A DNA stretch of 64,000 nucleotides from Rhopalosiphum padi (GCF_020882245.1 NC_083597.1:69294152-69358151); one strand, 5' to 3'; positions 49,071-63,424 are shown, numbered from the stretch's first letter. Notes: a model not told the origin generated them from the letters alone. Program-made: numbers and translations.

Positions 49071-52000
49071 TTCTATTTTCAAATATGTTTTAAGATATTG
49101 TTTTGCTTAATGCAAATATTAGTTTGCTTTTAGTACATGCAGTTTAAATTTTGATTTTAAATTATTAAATTTTGTGGATTTCTGAAAAATGAAATGTTTG
49201 ATATTAAATATCACTATAATAATATGCTGATGAGGAAAATTCCGAAAATCTGTCAATAGTCTTAATAAATTATTAATAATACCTATGTTATATAATATAA
49301 TATAGGATGTGGGTGGCATTTTTAACATCACTACCGCAAATATATTATATTCAATTACGAGATGAAAATTGATTTGTCATTATTTCATACTAAGCCTAAC
49401 CATAATACAATTAAATATTATAGTAGACCAGTGTAACATACCACATGTAAACGAGTATGCTAAAATATTAAAATATTGTTCAAAAAAATATAATTCCTAA
49501 AGGAATTATTTCTGTTTGAATATTACTGTTTGATGTCGTCTGATCAGATCTTTTTTGTGTTATTCATTGCACAGTGAGTGGTGATTAGTCCTTGAACTTT
49601 TGGGGTTGCCTCATAATATGTAGTGTTACACGTATTATATGTTACACCGCTATAATAACTTGAAAATAAATCATTCAAAACAGTAAATAATATGTAAGAT
49701 ATTAAAACCACTTTTAATGTATTAATTTTAAACGGTCAAAGCTAGCGGTACTAAAAAGGAAATAACACGTAAAATGTTAATAACTCCTTAAACAATAAAC
49801 CACTCACAATTGTTTTATTATTATACATAGTTCACACTTAATATATTTCTCTCATAATGTTATACTTCACTTAAAGGAAAAAAAATCAAGGGATGGAAAT
49901 GTAGCTGCCTTCAAAATTGTATCTATTTTTGCATGCTACTAGTTATGATATAAGTTTGATTATGATATGTAGTTTAAAAAGTAATTTTTTGAAATTGGTA
50001 GATTTTAAAGTTTGTTGTCAGAATATTATGACCAGTGCCTACAAATTATTTATACATAGAACAAATACGTATTCATTTGACGGTCACTATGAAGCTTTAC
50101 TTACCACAATTTGAGAACCTTTGCTGTATTAATGCCGGGTCACATAAGCAATTACTAAACATTTGATGAATCAATGGTAAGTTGATGGTCTCTGCTTAAA
50201 CACGATCTTATTATCCACAATTGTTCCATTTATGCAACCTAGCTTAAAAGTATGTTCGACAATTGGTACTATTATAAAATAGTTGAAACGTTAAAAAAAA
50301 TTTATAGCAACATATATTACGAGGATTATATAAAACAAGAAAAACGTGGTTTTTCACCGTTAGTATCTAGGTATTAGAATTTTTCGCTTACTCAACTTCT
50401 TGTATTCCCACCTTAATTTGATAAACTTAACAAGCGCAATAAAGTAGAACTGTTATTAGTTTATTGAATATATAATTTATGAAATATCGAGGTAAGGAGG
50501 AAAAGGAGAGGATTAATAAGTTCTAAATTAAATTTGGATAACGATTTTTCAATTATGGAATTATTGGATAATAATAAGATATTATCGGAATCGGCAATGG
50601 AGGCGTAAGAAGCTTTGAATTGGTGAAGGGGAAAGTTGAAAAAAGTTATGAATTTAACATTCGATTGCATTTTATTGACTTTGTACGTATTATTATGATA
50701 TAATAAATAATAATTAATATTCATATATATATTGCTAACTAATTTTTTTCTCGTAGCAAGACGTTGTTTATTGTAACACCACAAAAGTATCTAATCTTTA
50801 CCTTTTGATATATGTTTAAAATTAATGCATTTTAAATTGTAATAGGTATACTTAAATATTGTAATCAGTAATTTGTGTTCATTATAGTTTTAATATGGTT
50901 TTTCATCCCGCAATGCCAACCTATTATCGCGGTGTTGGTAAAAATCTAATATTTGCTTGAAATTACACCCAGCTAAATATTAAACTTGTAATTCAATTTA
51001 AAATATACTAATAGTACAAAATTACGTGAAGTTTTACAATGTGTCTTGTGTATATTATTGTAAACGACAGAACCGTAATTAAAAATGAATTCAAAGCACA
51101 TTGTAGTATAATGAATAACTATCCAAGAAAACAAAACGGAACATGATAAAATGGAAAGGATGATATTGATTTTGAATAAACTTTACAACAGAAAAAAGCT
51201 TGGATCGTTATCATTGTTTATTATTTTATTTACATAAAACATGTTTAATGAGACTTAATGCCGAATTGAATTATCAAGCCACGGGAAATTTTGAGCTTTG
51301 TGGATTAAGTGGTATTACCGAACACTGGATGTACCTAAAAATATATTTTATAGGTATGATTAAAAAGGTTATTCGGCACTAGGATGAAAAAAAATAAAAC
51401 AAAATATTGTTATGAGTAGTGAGTACCTATAACTGTCTACTATTATGTAACTAATGCCATAGTTATGAGAAATAAGAATTGGAATATAATTTAAATTGTA
51501 TTTATAAATAAAGTGTGTATTTACTTGTCGTGTATAGAAAATATTATTTAAAAGAATATTAAAATAAACAATAGTTAATTTGAAAACAGCCGATAGACAT
51601 AATTTAGCCTCATACAGATTTGTTCTATACATTAACAGCTTGTATTTTGGTATAATTAGGAGTTATACAGTTCAGTCCTAGGTTTGGACTTGTGGCTGAA
51701 TTCTGTCTGATAATACACCTAGTTGAGTACGATAAACCAACTAGATTATATTGGATATTCCTATTGTTATCTTATCTACTTCATTTATTGGGTACTAAAA
51801 ATATACGTAAAGTAAATGCAATACAATATGAGATGATCATTTATAACAAAAATAATTTATGTCAGTGCGGTATAATAGGTTGATCGTCTATACTCGTAAG
51901 TGATGTCTGACAATAATAATAAATACAAAATAAATAAAATACAATGTGTATATTTAATTGGTTATCAATCGTTACCATTTATTAGTTGTTTCAGCATTTA

Positions 52001-52078
52001 ATACTCTAACTATATTTTTTTTCCTATTGTGTACTTACCGACAGTTTTGAGTCTGTAAAACGTAAAGGAAAATATTAT
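49071..52078. other. AT-rich intergenic DNA with unrecognised frames
   Basis: Short open frames at 49917-50114 (+), about 50478-50609 (+, contains DNDFSIMELLDNNKILSE) and 51200-51382 (+) show no recognised family. No RNA gene seen. Confidence 0.45.
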
Positions 52079-52580
52079 ATATATATATATATAAATTCAA
52101 TAATCAGCCGTTTTCGATTATTATCAATCACTGTATTGTGTTATTTTTTGGTCCAAATTAGTTGTAAATTCGTGTTTGTGAGACTCAATTGTGTAATATG
52201 TGCGTATCATTGTCTTTACCTATACCTATTATTATTTATTACCAGTTACCTCCCGTTTGTATTGCTCTCCAGCGGCATTCGCAACGGTCGTGTCTCGTCA
52301 CCGTCAGCCGTAGCTGAGTGAAATGAATTGCGCGCGGCGGCGGAGAAAAATTGAGTGCTGTCAATTGGACGCCGTTCGAAGACTGATGGCGTGACGCGCG
52401 AGAGGTATATGACGTGCCCATACAAGTATATAACAATAGACGAGTTTTTATTTTCACTGCACGAAAAGCGCGCGTTATTTTATCTAGGGACGAGGCACAG
52501 ATAGGTGTGTGCACACACACATACATATATATATATATATACTTATATACACTCGTAAATATATATATATATATATATAG
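52079..52580. repeat. AT and CA microsatellites
   Basis: (AT)n tracts at about 52077-52093, 52525-52542 and 52559-52579, with a short (CA)n at 52511-52523. Confidence 0.85.
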
Positions 52581-52830
52581 GTATCCGACGTTGCGGGTCC
52601 TTAAAATCAATACGCGTGGCGAGGCGTGGCGGTTGAGTTCGAATGGCGGGAAACGATAGAAAAAAATCCCGCCAAAGGTGTATTCGATATCACACTCATT
52701 ATTGTGTATTAACCGCCGGGGCAAATCTCTGAAGATTTTCGTATTACTTTACCGCTAAGTCAGTTGTTCAACCGCAATGTTTCGTCGCCGACGACAGCTG
52801 CGCAGGGCTTTGTATATTGAACTTCTTCAA
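52240..52830. promoter_or_regulatory. CpG-rich island interrupted by microsatellites
   Basis: CpG-dense sequence at 52260-52410 (GAATTGCGCGCGGCGGCGG) and at 52600-52810. A CRE half-site TGACGTG is at about 52409, and GGGAG|GTAACT reads as a possible minus-strand donor near 52250. The long minus-strand open frame here is driven by the AT repeats and is not credible as protein. Possible promoter or 5' exon; no transcript evidence. Confidence 0.3.
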
Positions 52831-55800
52831 TAAGTACGTATAAAATCGTTTTAATCATCAATATACCAGCGACATTTTTTTTTATGCATTTTAGTAGCAA
52901 CAAACTGGCCGTACACAGGGCTTTGATTCACCTGAACGATGTTTCTTAATGCTCATCTCCATTTTTCGCTTAATCGAATATTTTATTCAAATTCTAATTT
53001 CTGAAATGTTTAAGTATTTTAAATAACGAGTATAGAACACATCAATACGCTATAGTGAATGGATTATATTGTTATAATTATAATAGTCTACCAACAATTT
53101 ATTTATTTTAGATGTTGTTCAAATATAATAAATATAAAATTGAATATTAAATATATTTCATATTTTTTTAAGACCATCTTTATTGAATTGTAGTTATCAT
53201 TTGTATATACAGATTACTAACAACTAAGACACCATAAAATGAATCTACTATAGAATTTACAAAGTTAAAAATATCTAAATAATTGAATAGATGGCCCTTT
53301 AATATATTTAAGATTTCTAAACTCAGAATGCTATAAATTCAATTTCGAAAGATAAATGGGAAGTGATCATGTTTAGTGAATTACCTTTAGATACCCGAGA
53401 ACGTACATGGCACGACAAAAGATATTATTTCGAGCGTCGTCAAACTATTCATGTTACATACCACACATGGTATAAGCTTGACGTCATATTGTGTATATAT
53501 ACACTTTTATCATGTTGGTGAAACCCAACAACCACGACAAGTATATTATAGGCATTTCGTTCAAGTTTTCTTCGTTAAAACTATGCGTGCTGTTATGATA
53601 CACTAAAATTATTACATCTCAAACTTGCAACGAATATAATGAAGATTTATGATACATAAATAATGTTGTATCATAAAAAACTACAAAACTTTTGAAACAA
53701 AATAAAATAAAGTATTCATTTTTTTTTTTTTTGAACTGGCATCGCGTTAAGTCGTATTATTTAGAGTTATAATTTAGTTTCAGTGTAGACAAAGATGATA
53801 AAAATAAGGATAATAATAAAATGTTTAGTCAATGCTCGTAGGAATTTAATGCAGTTATTTAACATTGTATTATTATGTTATACGTTCAGTATTGTTGACA
53901 CACAAGTAAAAAAAAACGTTTTTTTTTTTTATTATACTTGCTATAGGTATACCATGATTATAATAATATGATGCTGCAAAGTACAAGTGTACATCTATTT
54001 TTATTTTCATAAAATTCAATACTTACATTTCTACAAATACTGAATAAACAATTGTAAAAACTGGAGAACATTTGTTCCAAATTATTTTTTTCTTAAATTA
54101 TTATGTTCATCATATTACTATGGCTATAGGGTTTCAAATTAATGTGTTACTTCTTCACGAAACGTTTATAGTTTTTGTACGTGGTATAAATTTAGATATG
54201 CGAGTACTTACCTATTTTATATAAGAAGCACATGTTAATTGAAAACCATAGAATTTCCTTGAGTACAATCCAAGTAAAAATATAGAAATATTATATTGAA
54301 TTTTCTTTCTATATAATACAGTTGTATTCTTAGGTACATAATACATGTTCTTCTGAGATAGTAATTGTATCGTATTTTAATAAAATCTGACGTCGACGTT
54401 TTTCAGTTTTCATTCACGGAAATACTTAAAATTTTATAATTTATTCAGAAATATGAATTTTAAAAGTTCTGGTATAAAAACCAAGGCAACTACATAACTT
54501 TAACACAAAATAAATTAAATAAAAATAGTGAATGAGAATAAAAACTTCATGTATACGTTTAGTTTGTACTTTTTTAGGCTTTAGTAAGATCATTCCAATA
54601 ATTATTTATTTTGTTTTGTATATTTGTATATTGCTTAAAATTTTATTGAAGTAATATACTAGCTTTTATATAACTTGGAATTTACCTTTTGCAGAAATTT
54701 AACTTTTAACTTCTAAAAACTTTCAAAACTTTAAAAAGTTTTGAACTCTTTTGATGTTAATATTTAATTTCAGGCTGTAGTTAAATAATAATTTTACAAA
54801 AATGCCCAAAAGGTCATAAAAAAATTAATTGTTTCAAAACGTGGTAATTTCGTACCGCGCAAGACCAAATGAGTATTTACTTTGTAATCACACGTGACTT
54901 TTTTGAAGATTGAAACTTGACAGTTTATGACAGATAATACACACAATATTTGCACGTCAAATAACCACAATGTGTCTTAAGAGGATATCAGAAACGAGAA
55001 CTTTCAAGTTTAATCAAAGTCTCTAATGAAATTCGAACACACTTGTGGCTTAAATTGATAATTAATGTTTTGAACGTAATACAGCACAAACGTATTGTAA
55101 ACACGCGACATGTTACACATATCCACCTTCAAATATTACATTTTGCATTATTTAACTTACGGGTCGACCGCTATAAAGTTAACACGAGGGATTTGTTTAC
55201 CGTACAAGCAACTGTGAATTCTCATTAAGGACCATATGATCATTCGTGAGTTATCCGTGCAATCATTAACCGTACAAAATGGTTTTACGGTTTAATAATT
55301 GTTTGACCATATTTTCGATTTGTAATCTATGGCGACTTCAGTGTTGTTTTTGTTTTAGTAATAATTAATTGAATTCTACGCATTAGTTGCCGTGTTTAGG
55401 TATACTCCAGTCAAACGGTTTCTTCTTTGTACATGTCGTGTGGTGCATATTTAAGGTTATATTTCCTTTTCAGTTTGCTGCGAGTGGATTTTGTGTATTG
55501 TAAACCGTTCGAATTTTTCCGCCAAGACATTGATTTATTATCTTGTCGAAATTCGTCGACGGAGTTATTGGGTTTCCCGTTCGATAAGTAATTTATTATT
55601 GGTCAATTATGGGCTATTGCATCGGAAATACCTAGCTCGCTCTTCCGCTTTCATTCTTATAATAATAATACGACATTTAAAGACAATAGAATACTTTTAT
55701 CGATTAACTTTTTAAGTGGCTACTGATAATATTTCTCGGTTACATCGGTCGTTCGTTATATACGGTTATGACAAGTCTCAAACTCCCAACTACATAAGTA

Positions 55801-57196
55801 CATAACATATAATAAACAAACGGAAAATTAAATGTTTTCATTTTAATTACATTCCTCATTCTTTTGTTCTACAATCGATTGGTCGACGTAATGGCTGTTG
55901 CCCACGAACGAGAACTTAGCACTTGGACTTGAAATTTGTCCGTGATAAGTGTATTTTTTATAAACTTATTATAAAACGTTGCTTTCTTAACAGATACTAT
56001 GATGGAGTTTGCAAAAAGGAATTCAATTTAGAAACTTTTACTTTGAATTTTAAAGTAATTTCTTTTTTTAATTTATATGTTTTATTCTGTGGGGAATAAT
56101 AGTTTTTAGAATTAATATCTAATGGTTTTGTTCTACATTAAATTTACTTTTTACTGATTTTGTTCTTATTCGTAAACAAGCCTATTGAAACAAAACCACA
56201 CATATAAGAGAACAAAAATGTATGCCTTTGACAATATTCAATGCGTATTATCGAAAGTACATAGTCGTAGTGCTATCGATCAATCTGCGAGTATTACTGT
56301 GAGTTTCGACTTTCGATTACATTTGCAAAGCGTGTTAGGGTCTTAAACTTTTTTTTTAGCTTTTCAGAAAGACGAATTGAAATTTTAACTTTTTCCAAAA
56401 ACATATGGTATTTGCCCTTCAATCTAACATTACTCTCCGTCTTTATATCAAATCGCGTGTTTTACGCGTAGACTGTAAGTTGTGTATTTTGGAACAGTGG
56501 TAAATTGTTGTCTTCTTGAACTATTTGTTTATCCGACGCATACACGCGTAAACAGCGCGACTTGTCGTACATTTATGATTAGTAAATGCAGAGTTCCAGT
56601 GTATATACGCGTTACAATGTTCTAGACGTTAAGGAATATTTCCCCATTGATCTTTTTACAAATGAATGAATACAAATATTGTTTATAAAATTAACACGAT
56701 TACAGTCATTATAATATTATTAATGTATAGTTTTAAATGTTTTTATAATACAATTAATGTTTATCTACCGTGGTATAACAGTAATAACACTGATTTCACA
56801 ATAATTGAATAATGACATACCTATAATTATATAGGGATATATTATATTATAAATTAACTATTGTATTAAATGTTAATTATTAAAATATTGTTATACCATT
56901 ACAAAATCGTTCAGATAGGTATAATTTGTTATTCTCAGAGTATATTATGATATTTAAGACTGCAACCAGTATTAAATACCTGCTTAAAAAAGCAATACTA
57001 TAACAATTTATTTTTAAATTAATTTAATGTAAATAGTATATTTATTTAAATATTATACATTGTTAATTCATTGATAATTTAATAATTTAAATTATTCATG
57101 TATTACTTATTAGTTATTTTACAATTAGGTAATTTCTAAAATCTAAATAAAAATTAAATAATTAACGTATTATTTTGATGATTTGAAAATTTTACA
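52831..57196. other. AT-rich intergenic DNA
   Basis: Contains a full palindromic CRE (TGACGTCA, 53479-53486) five bases before a GTGTATATATACAC palindrome (53491-53504), a moderately GC-richer patch at 55440-55720 and another at 56260-56600. No coding frame recognised. Confidence 0.5.
53479..53504. promoter_or_regulatory. CRE followed by a TATA-like palindrome
   Basis: TGACGTCA at 53479-53486 and GTGTATATATACAC at 53491-53504. Consistent with a cAMP-response/bZIP site by a TATA box, but no exon is seen on either side. Confidence 0.25.
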
Positions 57197-57310
57197 TTAC
57201 ATATCGTTGATAAGTCGATCATAATCTGGAGAATAGTCACTTGCCACTAAATGAATAGATCACTTTAAATGGTCATCAAAAAGTGTATCTTGGTATTCAG
57301 ATTTAATAAT
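57197..57310 (-). pseudogene. Possible hAT transposase C-terminal end, decayed
   Basis: The minus strand ends in a frame reading SIHLVASDYSPDYDRLINDM then stop, preceded by an in-frame stop after FDDHLK. This recalls the extreme C-terminus of ZBED/SCAND3-like hAT proteins ('DLRL.LS...P.I..L'). The match is short, with no flanking inverted repeats confirmed. A GC-rich patch with GGCCGCCCCCGCC at about 57473-57486 may be a transposon end. Confidence 0.25.
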
Positions 57311-58659
57311 TTTCTTGTGAGAAATAGCTATTTCAAATAATCGTGTCGAAAACTAATAAGGTTATCACCGGTTATCGAACTTTTCCGACACTGGGCATTT
57401 AAAAAAAATATTGATTAAAAATAAATTCTAAAAATTAACATGACTTTGACATTGTCCACGCGATCGACAATTTGGCCGCCCCCGCCTTATATTATAATGT
57501 TTTGATTAAACATTATAACTTTTAAAAGTTGATATTAACTCGTACAACCGTATTATAAATATTAAACAAATATAATTACATTTTTAAAGAAAAATATTAG
57601 TTTATTTTACATATCATTGTCATTTGTTAATAGTTAGTAAATCAGAATACAATAAATTATAAAATATATTCATATTATTTTAGAGAATAAAATATTGTTT
57701 TTTATTGATAGAGAATTAAATAAAAGTGTATAATATACAATATACTTATGTAATAATAATAATATTATAATATACACATTTAGACTTAAATGTATTAAAC
57801 ATCAACATTGTGATAAATGTTGATAAACGATAACGTCGTCAAGACCGTTATTTTTTTTTGTATTACAAACACTGAAATATATTTCTTGTATACCCAAGTA
57901 TTTCTGTTAGTAAGCATTTACATTTTTACCAATTTAATTTTGAGACTAAACTATTTGGCATTTTAATGACAAAATACACAAGAATAGTATTTCGAGTGAA
58001 GTAATTCAATTTAATGTGTTTCGTATAACATCATTAATTTTAATTTTAATTCATCAAAACCTTACTGGTTAGTGGGTATAATACTACATGACTTCCATAG
58101 TTATGTTTATCAACAAAATAAAAAATATTCTATTGTATAATATTCGTATTAGTATGATCATTTTTCTTTTTGGTTAAAAATGTTTTTTGTGTATAGGTAC
58201 GTACCTATTGTGTAGATAACTATGCAGTAGCTACACGTATTTGTGGAAAATATGTCGTACGTCGCTATCAGTTCCAATTTTACATAATGTAGTAACCGAC
58301 TTAACAATAACATCGCATTACCTGTGGGCCGTGGTGATATGCCACAACTCACAAGGCTATCAAGAAATATTGATGGTGTGCTTGAACCTTATACATATCA
58401 ATAGAATAATATACGTAGTAGATTATCCAATGTCGTAACCTAACGTCAAGGAACCGACGGTGTGCTAATGAAACTTTTCCCATTATAATATTTTATAAGC
58501 TTATTGATAATAAATCATAATACTAAAGCTCAGTTTTTGATTCAAAGCAGAGCTTATGTATTTGTTTTAATTTATCAACAATTATATTTTTAACATGTAA
58601 GAATATTTCAATTTTCTTTTTTGAGAGTGGTTTCATGTATTAAAATTAGATCTAATTAG
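57311..58659. other. AT-rich intergenic DNA with one unrecognised open patch
   Basis: At 58160-58440 both strands have open frames. The minus strand reads GSSTPSIFLDSLVSCGISPR and onward, coding-like but unrecognised. Otherwise nothing seen. Confidence 0.4.
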
Positions 58660-58990
58660 TAGGTACTTAGGGGGAGAGGAAGGGACAAACGTAAGATATT
58701 TCAGGTCATTTTCAAAGAATCCGGAAAAATTAAAATCAAAATACTTACGAAATTAAATAAAAATCGTCATAAAACAAAATTCATAAAATTATTTCATAGC
58801 TAAATATTTATATATTTTTTTAAATTTAATACCTAAAGCTTGAAAAATGAATAAAAGGTTTCTCATAAGGTTTTTACTGGAATCTAAAAAAACAAGTTTG
58901 TATATAGCCACGTTTACATTTTTTACAAATGTTTGAAGTTAAAATTTAATGAAATAACCAAAAAAACAGACTTAGGGTTTTTAATAAATT
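58660..58990 (+). repeat. Diverged copy of the 16697-17521 repeat family
   Basis: Blocks appear in the same order as in the 16.7-kb copy: a G run, a CAAACGTAAGATATTTC block (there CAAAAGTAAAAAATTTCC), TTTTCAAAGAATCCGGAAAA (there TTTTCAAAAGCGTCTGGAAA), then TTCATAAAATTATTTCATA and AGGTTTCTCATAAGGTTTTT. The termini are not preserved, so this is an older, partial copy. Confidence 0.6.
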
Positions 58991-59439
58991 GAATTAAACG
59001 TATAGAAAGTATAAGATGTTCACATTACTGTAATGTTTTATGCATAATATATTATACTGGAAAATGTATGAGATTTTATTGGATATCATATTTTTAAAAC
59101 AAACTTTGATTGTTTGTAAAACAAATAAGTACGGAAGATTCGAATACATTTCGCCGAACATTACGGCTTACCTTATCATATTAATATTTAAAATAATAAT
59201 TTTGAGTTGTGTTAATGTATTATATCATGCCATGTATATCGTATACTATCTGTGTACAATGCATTATATAAAATTTATTATTTTTAGTGGTGGCGAATAA
59301 CGAACTATTTCTCATTATTAAATACCTACGTAGTGTCGTAGTAGCACATAATATGCACTACGAAATAAATTACTTTTTGTATCCGGGACGGAACATTATA
59401 TTATTTTTATACAAGCACTTAAAAGAGTTCATACGTCAA

Positions 59440-59960
59440 TTATTTCGATCATCGTTCTAATGTGTATAACGCCGACGACAAAACCCAACCGCCATATTAT
59501 GTAAACACACTTAAGCGAATTTTCCCGATCATGTTGCGTTTTGTGTAATATCGCATACTTACTGCAGGGTTTCGAAGTAGATGACCTCGTCTAGATTTCT
59601 TCTGTATAAACGACGAAATCGTGTCGCATTTCAGAGCGATCGAATTGCAGCTGTTGTTTAAGGTGTATCGATAACAACCCGAGATATTTGCGACGTGTGT
59701 GTAACCCGAATATTTACGCACCCCCACAACATCCGAATGTCAGGCTAAATCGAAAATTTAAAACGTTTACACGAAAACGCCGATTCGGCGGGTCGCACTC
59801 GTGCATAATAATGATATATTTTTATTGTATTAATGTGTTGTATTATTATGTTGCGTTCATGAAAAACCGTTGTGCTCGTTCAAACACACGTTTGTAGTCG
59901 TCGCGTGATTGAAATGTTTTGTATTTCCTCGTGAATGAGTAGTGCAGTGTGGACTTGCCA
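59440..59960. promoter_or_regulatory. CpG-rich island with a strong minus-strand splice donor
   Basis: CpG-dense DNA (59460-59900). On the minus strand CCCTGCA|GTAAGT ends a possible exon at 59563. The frame entering that donor is open for about 50 codons without an ATG (contains CNSIALKCDTISSFIQ). A 5' untranslated exon of a leftward gene is the simplest reading; no protein family is recognised. Confidence 0.3.
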
Positions 59961-60439
59961 TCCATATAAAACATTACGTAACAATAATATTATGTAGATG
60001 CGTTATATTGTAATATTATGTACTCTCATGTGTATCATTCAGATCGATCGGATCAGAGCTTAAAGTGGAACTAAATGACAAAGGGTACTGGGATTCGTAT
60101 TTTATTTTAGCGATTCACGCAATATTGTCTCGTACAATAAACCAAGTCATTGGTTAATTTGAGGAACCAATAATATATTTTCTCGATTCACTCGAAAAAC
60201 CGTTTACTTTCTTAAACGACAGTATCAGTATAACCGAAACTATTACAATATTTTCCTTTATCAATATTTTTTTATGCAAACTAAAAAAAAACATATATTG
60301 CTACTATTATAAATAAACTGTTAAATCTAAAATGTTAAAATTTCAAAAACAAATAATTATTATTATTATGGTAATATTTATTTTTTTCAGAGGGACTGAC
60401 TCACTTCAATGCTCCCCCACTTAAACCCCCTTAAACGTA
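59961..60439. other. AT-rich spacer between CpG islands
   Basis: No feature recognised. Confidence 0.6.
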
Positions 60440-60920
60440 TTGTGATTATAACAGTGAACTCAAATTATATGTTATCCGGATTTCAGGAAAATTTAGCTCT
60501 AAGGGGTCAAGTTGAGCAGGCGATCGCATAAGGGTCGGTGTTGAATTAGCGGGAGGGGCCAATGGAGAGCGACACGGAGAAATTTATGATTTATAACAGC
60601 GGCAAACCAATTAGTGCATGGAAGGTTGATGACGACGAGACGTCGCGGTGACGATGACGATTTGATTGGTTCCGTCCGCGCCACCACTGCTGCCTGTGCC
60701 GCTGTATACGTCGTGCCTGCACTATCGATTCGTCTCCAACACTAAAACTAACCTTACACCCCCCCCCCCCCATGAACCCCAAGCCCGTCACACCACTATC
60801 CGCTTACCAATCGTCGCCGGACAACTTTTCGTTTTTGTTGATAAAATATTACACGATCGCAATAATAGCTGTGCCCGACGGTCGCCACGTACAAGTGTAA
60901 ATTCCCAGTAGGCCTTTCTC
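60440..60920. promoter_or_regulatory. GC-rich island with three CCAAT boxes
   Basis: CCAAT occurs at 60559-60563 and 60607-60611, and its complement ATTGG at 60665-60669, spaced about 50 bases apart. A TTATGATTTATAAC word that could bind homeodomain or TATA factors is at about 60583-60596. A 13-base C run is at 60759-60771. Open frames on both strands lack recognisable motifs. Likely a promoter or enhancer rather than coding DNA. Confidence 0.3.
60759..60771. repeat. Poly(C) tract of 13 bases
   Basis: An uninterrupted run of 13 C, unusual in this AT-rich sequence. Its length may be uncertain in the assembly. Confidence 0.9.
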
Positions 60921-62219
60921 TGTGACATTTCTATAATTTACAGTAGTAAACACTTAAATAAGTCAAAGCGACTTTTCTACGTATAGTTTGCGTGTTTAAC
61001 TGTCGTATTTTTCAATTCCACATCTCACAAACATTGTATTATAGCGTTCCTACTAATTCTTTATTTAACGAATATAAAATATATTGTCATTAATACCGAG
61101 GACATGATTTTTTTTTGATTTTTTTAAGGGTTCATGTGTCCAATAGACGTTTTATTCAATTTGGATTTTAACTATTTAATAATGGTTTTTCGTAAATTAC
61201 GTTTTTTTTATTAAGCGTTTGTTTTAAAATATCTGTATTATGTAGGTACGTATATTATTATTTAAGACCTTCTGTCGGCATAATTTATATGACAATGTTA
61301 CCCCGCCATAATAATTAGGGTTTTAAAATGTTGAAAAATGTATTTTTATAAAATATTTCATTTATGTGAAAAATAAAAAATAATATCTGTAGTCATATAC
61401 TTACTTTGCGAGAGAACATTTTTAAAACTATGTTTATTGAATGAAACAAAGATAAATATTATACAATATAGAAGTTGCTTTATACATATATGTAAAATAA
61501 TTTAAACATAACTAAATAACCCCATAAATTTATAACTCATGACATCAAAACATATTTTAAATTTAAAATAAAAAAATATTTCTTGTTTTATATTTATTAT
61601 TATTTGCTACTTAATATTGTTGGATTATTATTTCAAAATTTCAAATTATAAAACTAAAGTATTGCATTTAGTTATTATTATTATCACTAATAAGGGAATT
61701 TACTAGTTTCTAACAAAACGCAAATTTTCAAATACTCAATACTGCGATGCATTTATACAAAACAAAAACAGTGATGCTATCATTTGGTTCCATAATGCAT
61801 AAATTGATAAGTGATAACCAAAGTTATAACTATTATTCCAATATAAGATAATGGTCATGGATCACTCAGTAACATAAATGGCTGGGGAATGGAGATACTG
61901 ACGTATATTATATTAAATAGCTGTGATAAACTGGTAAGTGGTGACAATATAATAACTGTACCTATTAGATAATTTAAATTTGTAGGAACTAAGTCTTAAG
62001 GGATAATTTTAAAGATTATCACTGAAACTTCAAGTTTTTAATTATATATTTAATGATATAGATCATATTATTGTCATCATGAATTATTAAAGACATTAAC
62101 AATGTTAGGTATTTGTAATCTTTACTAATAACTAATAAATACTTTACAGCTAAGGGTATCAAGGCGTGTACACATATATTATAATATAATTATACTTTTA
62201 CATACTTAAGAAATTATTT
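60921..62219. other. AT-rich spacer
   Basis: No gene or clear repeat recognised. Confidence 0.6.
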
Positions 62220-62935
62220 TCATAATTAATTCATCGATGCATAATAGTAACAACGATAGTAATTTAACGGAGTGGACGAGACGCGAATATTCGTCGGATG
62301 CTGTACATCTCACTATGTTTATACTTATGACTACGCGCGCTTTACGCATTAGAATAAATTCGAAGAACTTATCCCCGAGAATATTAAGTAGGTACTCACC
62401 TTACGTCGGCGACAAACGCTAAACAGCGATATCGATACAACACGCTGGAGCGAACACGTGACACTCGCGTGAAATCGGGACGTTTTTAAATTCAGTGCGG
62501 CAAAGCGGAGCTATTATCGGTTTAAAAGTGACGTGCACTTTTTTTTTTATTTTTCTAGACGACGACCTCTTTTCAGCGTCGTTAATATTTAATGTCTTCG
62601 GGACATGTGTATTATACGCGTATCGCTACGGCGTATGTATAATATTATACAACGTGTGTGCGTATATATAATGTGAGTGCTTCGCAATTCATCGATCGCT
62701 ACCACCTATCTTGCAGTCATCGGAATTGAAACGTCTTCACAACGTTGAGCGTATATTATATTATGTACGTGTACGGCTCAGAAAAATCAACTTTTTACGC
62801 GAAATGCGCGTGACGCATGTACAACGCAATATATAACGCGGATGGCGGTAACCGTCACCGGATAATATTATTATTATGTTATATTGTTTGCAAAAGATAG
62901 ATTTACGAGACGGCGAGCCGTAGAAAGAGGGGCAG

Positions 62936-62985
62936 TGGTGGTGGTGATGGTGGTGGTGGTTGTGGCGGCGGTGGGCGAGGGGTAA
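62936..62985. repeat. (GGT)n/(GGC)n G-rich repeat
   Basis: GGT triplets with interruptions, then GGCGGCGGTGGGCGAGGGG. The plus strand could form G-quadruplexes. Confidence 0.75.
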
Positions 62986-63424
62986 ATGCGGCGCTAAATC
63001 ATTTCGCGCGGTTCGTCCTCCGTCAAACAGACGAACGCCTTAGATATTGTGCAGCCGTTAAAACGTTATAACAATATCTCGTTAATACGCGTCTTAAAGC
63101 GCGCGGCGTGTATAATACGATCGGACCGGGCGCGGGCGAACGGGCCCAACCTCGGGGATAACAATATCTTAATCGCCTTCGTCGGTGTAATGCCCGCGCA
63201 TTATATGATTATGCACATAATACTCGTATAATATTACGTTGCGTTATTACGCGATTACGCGATCGCGTGGTACCTACAACACCGGCAACGACTACAGTGT
63301 ATATTTTGGTCAAAACGTTTCGGCAGTGATTGCAGTAAAAGCCTTATCTCAATCGAACCGCGAGTAAAAATCACGGTTTTTTTTATGGTGGGTGGGGGGA
63401 ATTCGAGTCACACGGTGGTTGGGT

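Noticed and set aside
52239..52724. Minus-strand 161-codon open frame
   Set aside because: Much of it is Tyr-Ile repeats translated from (AT)n microsatellites, with no recognisable domain.
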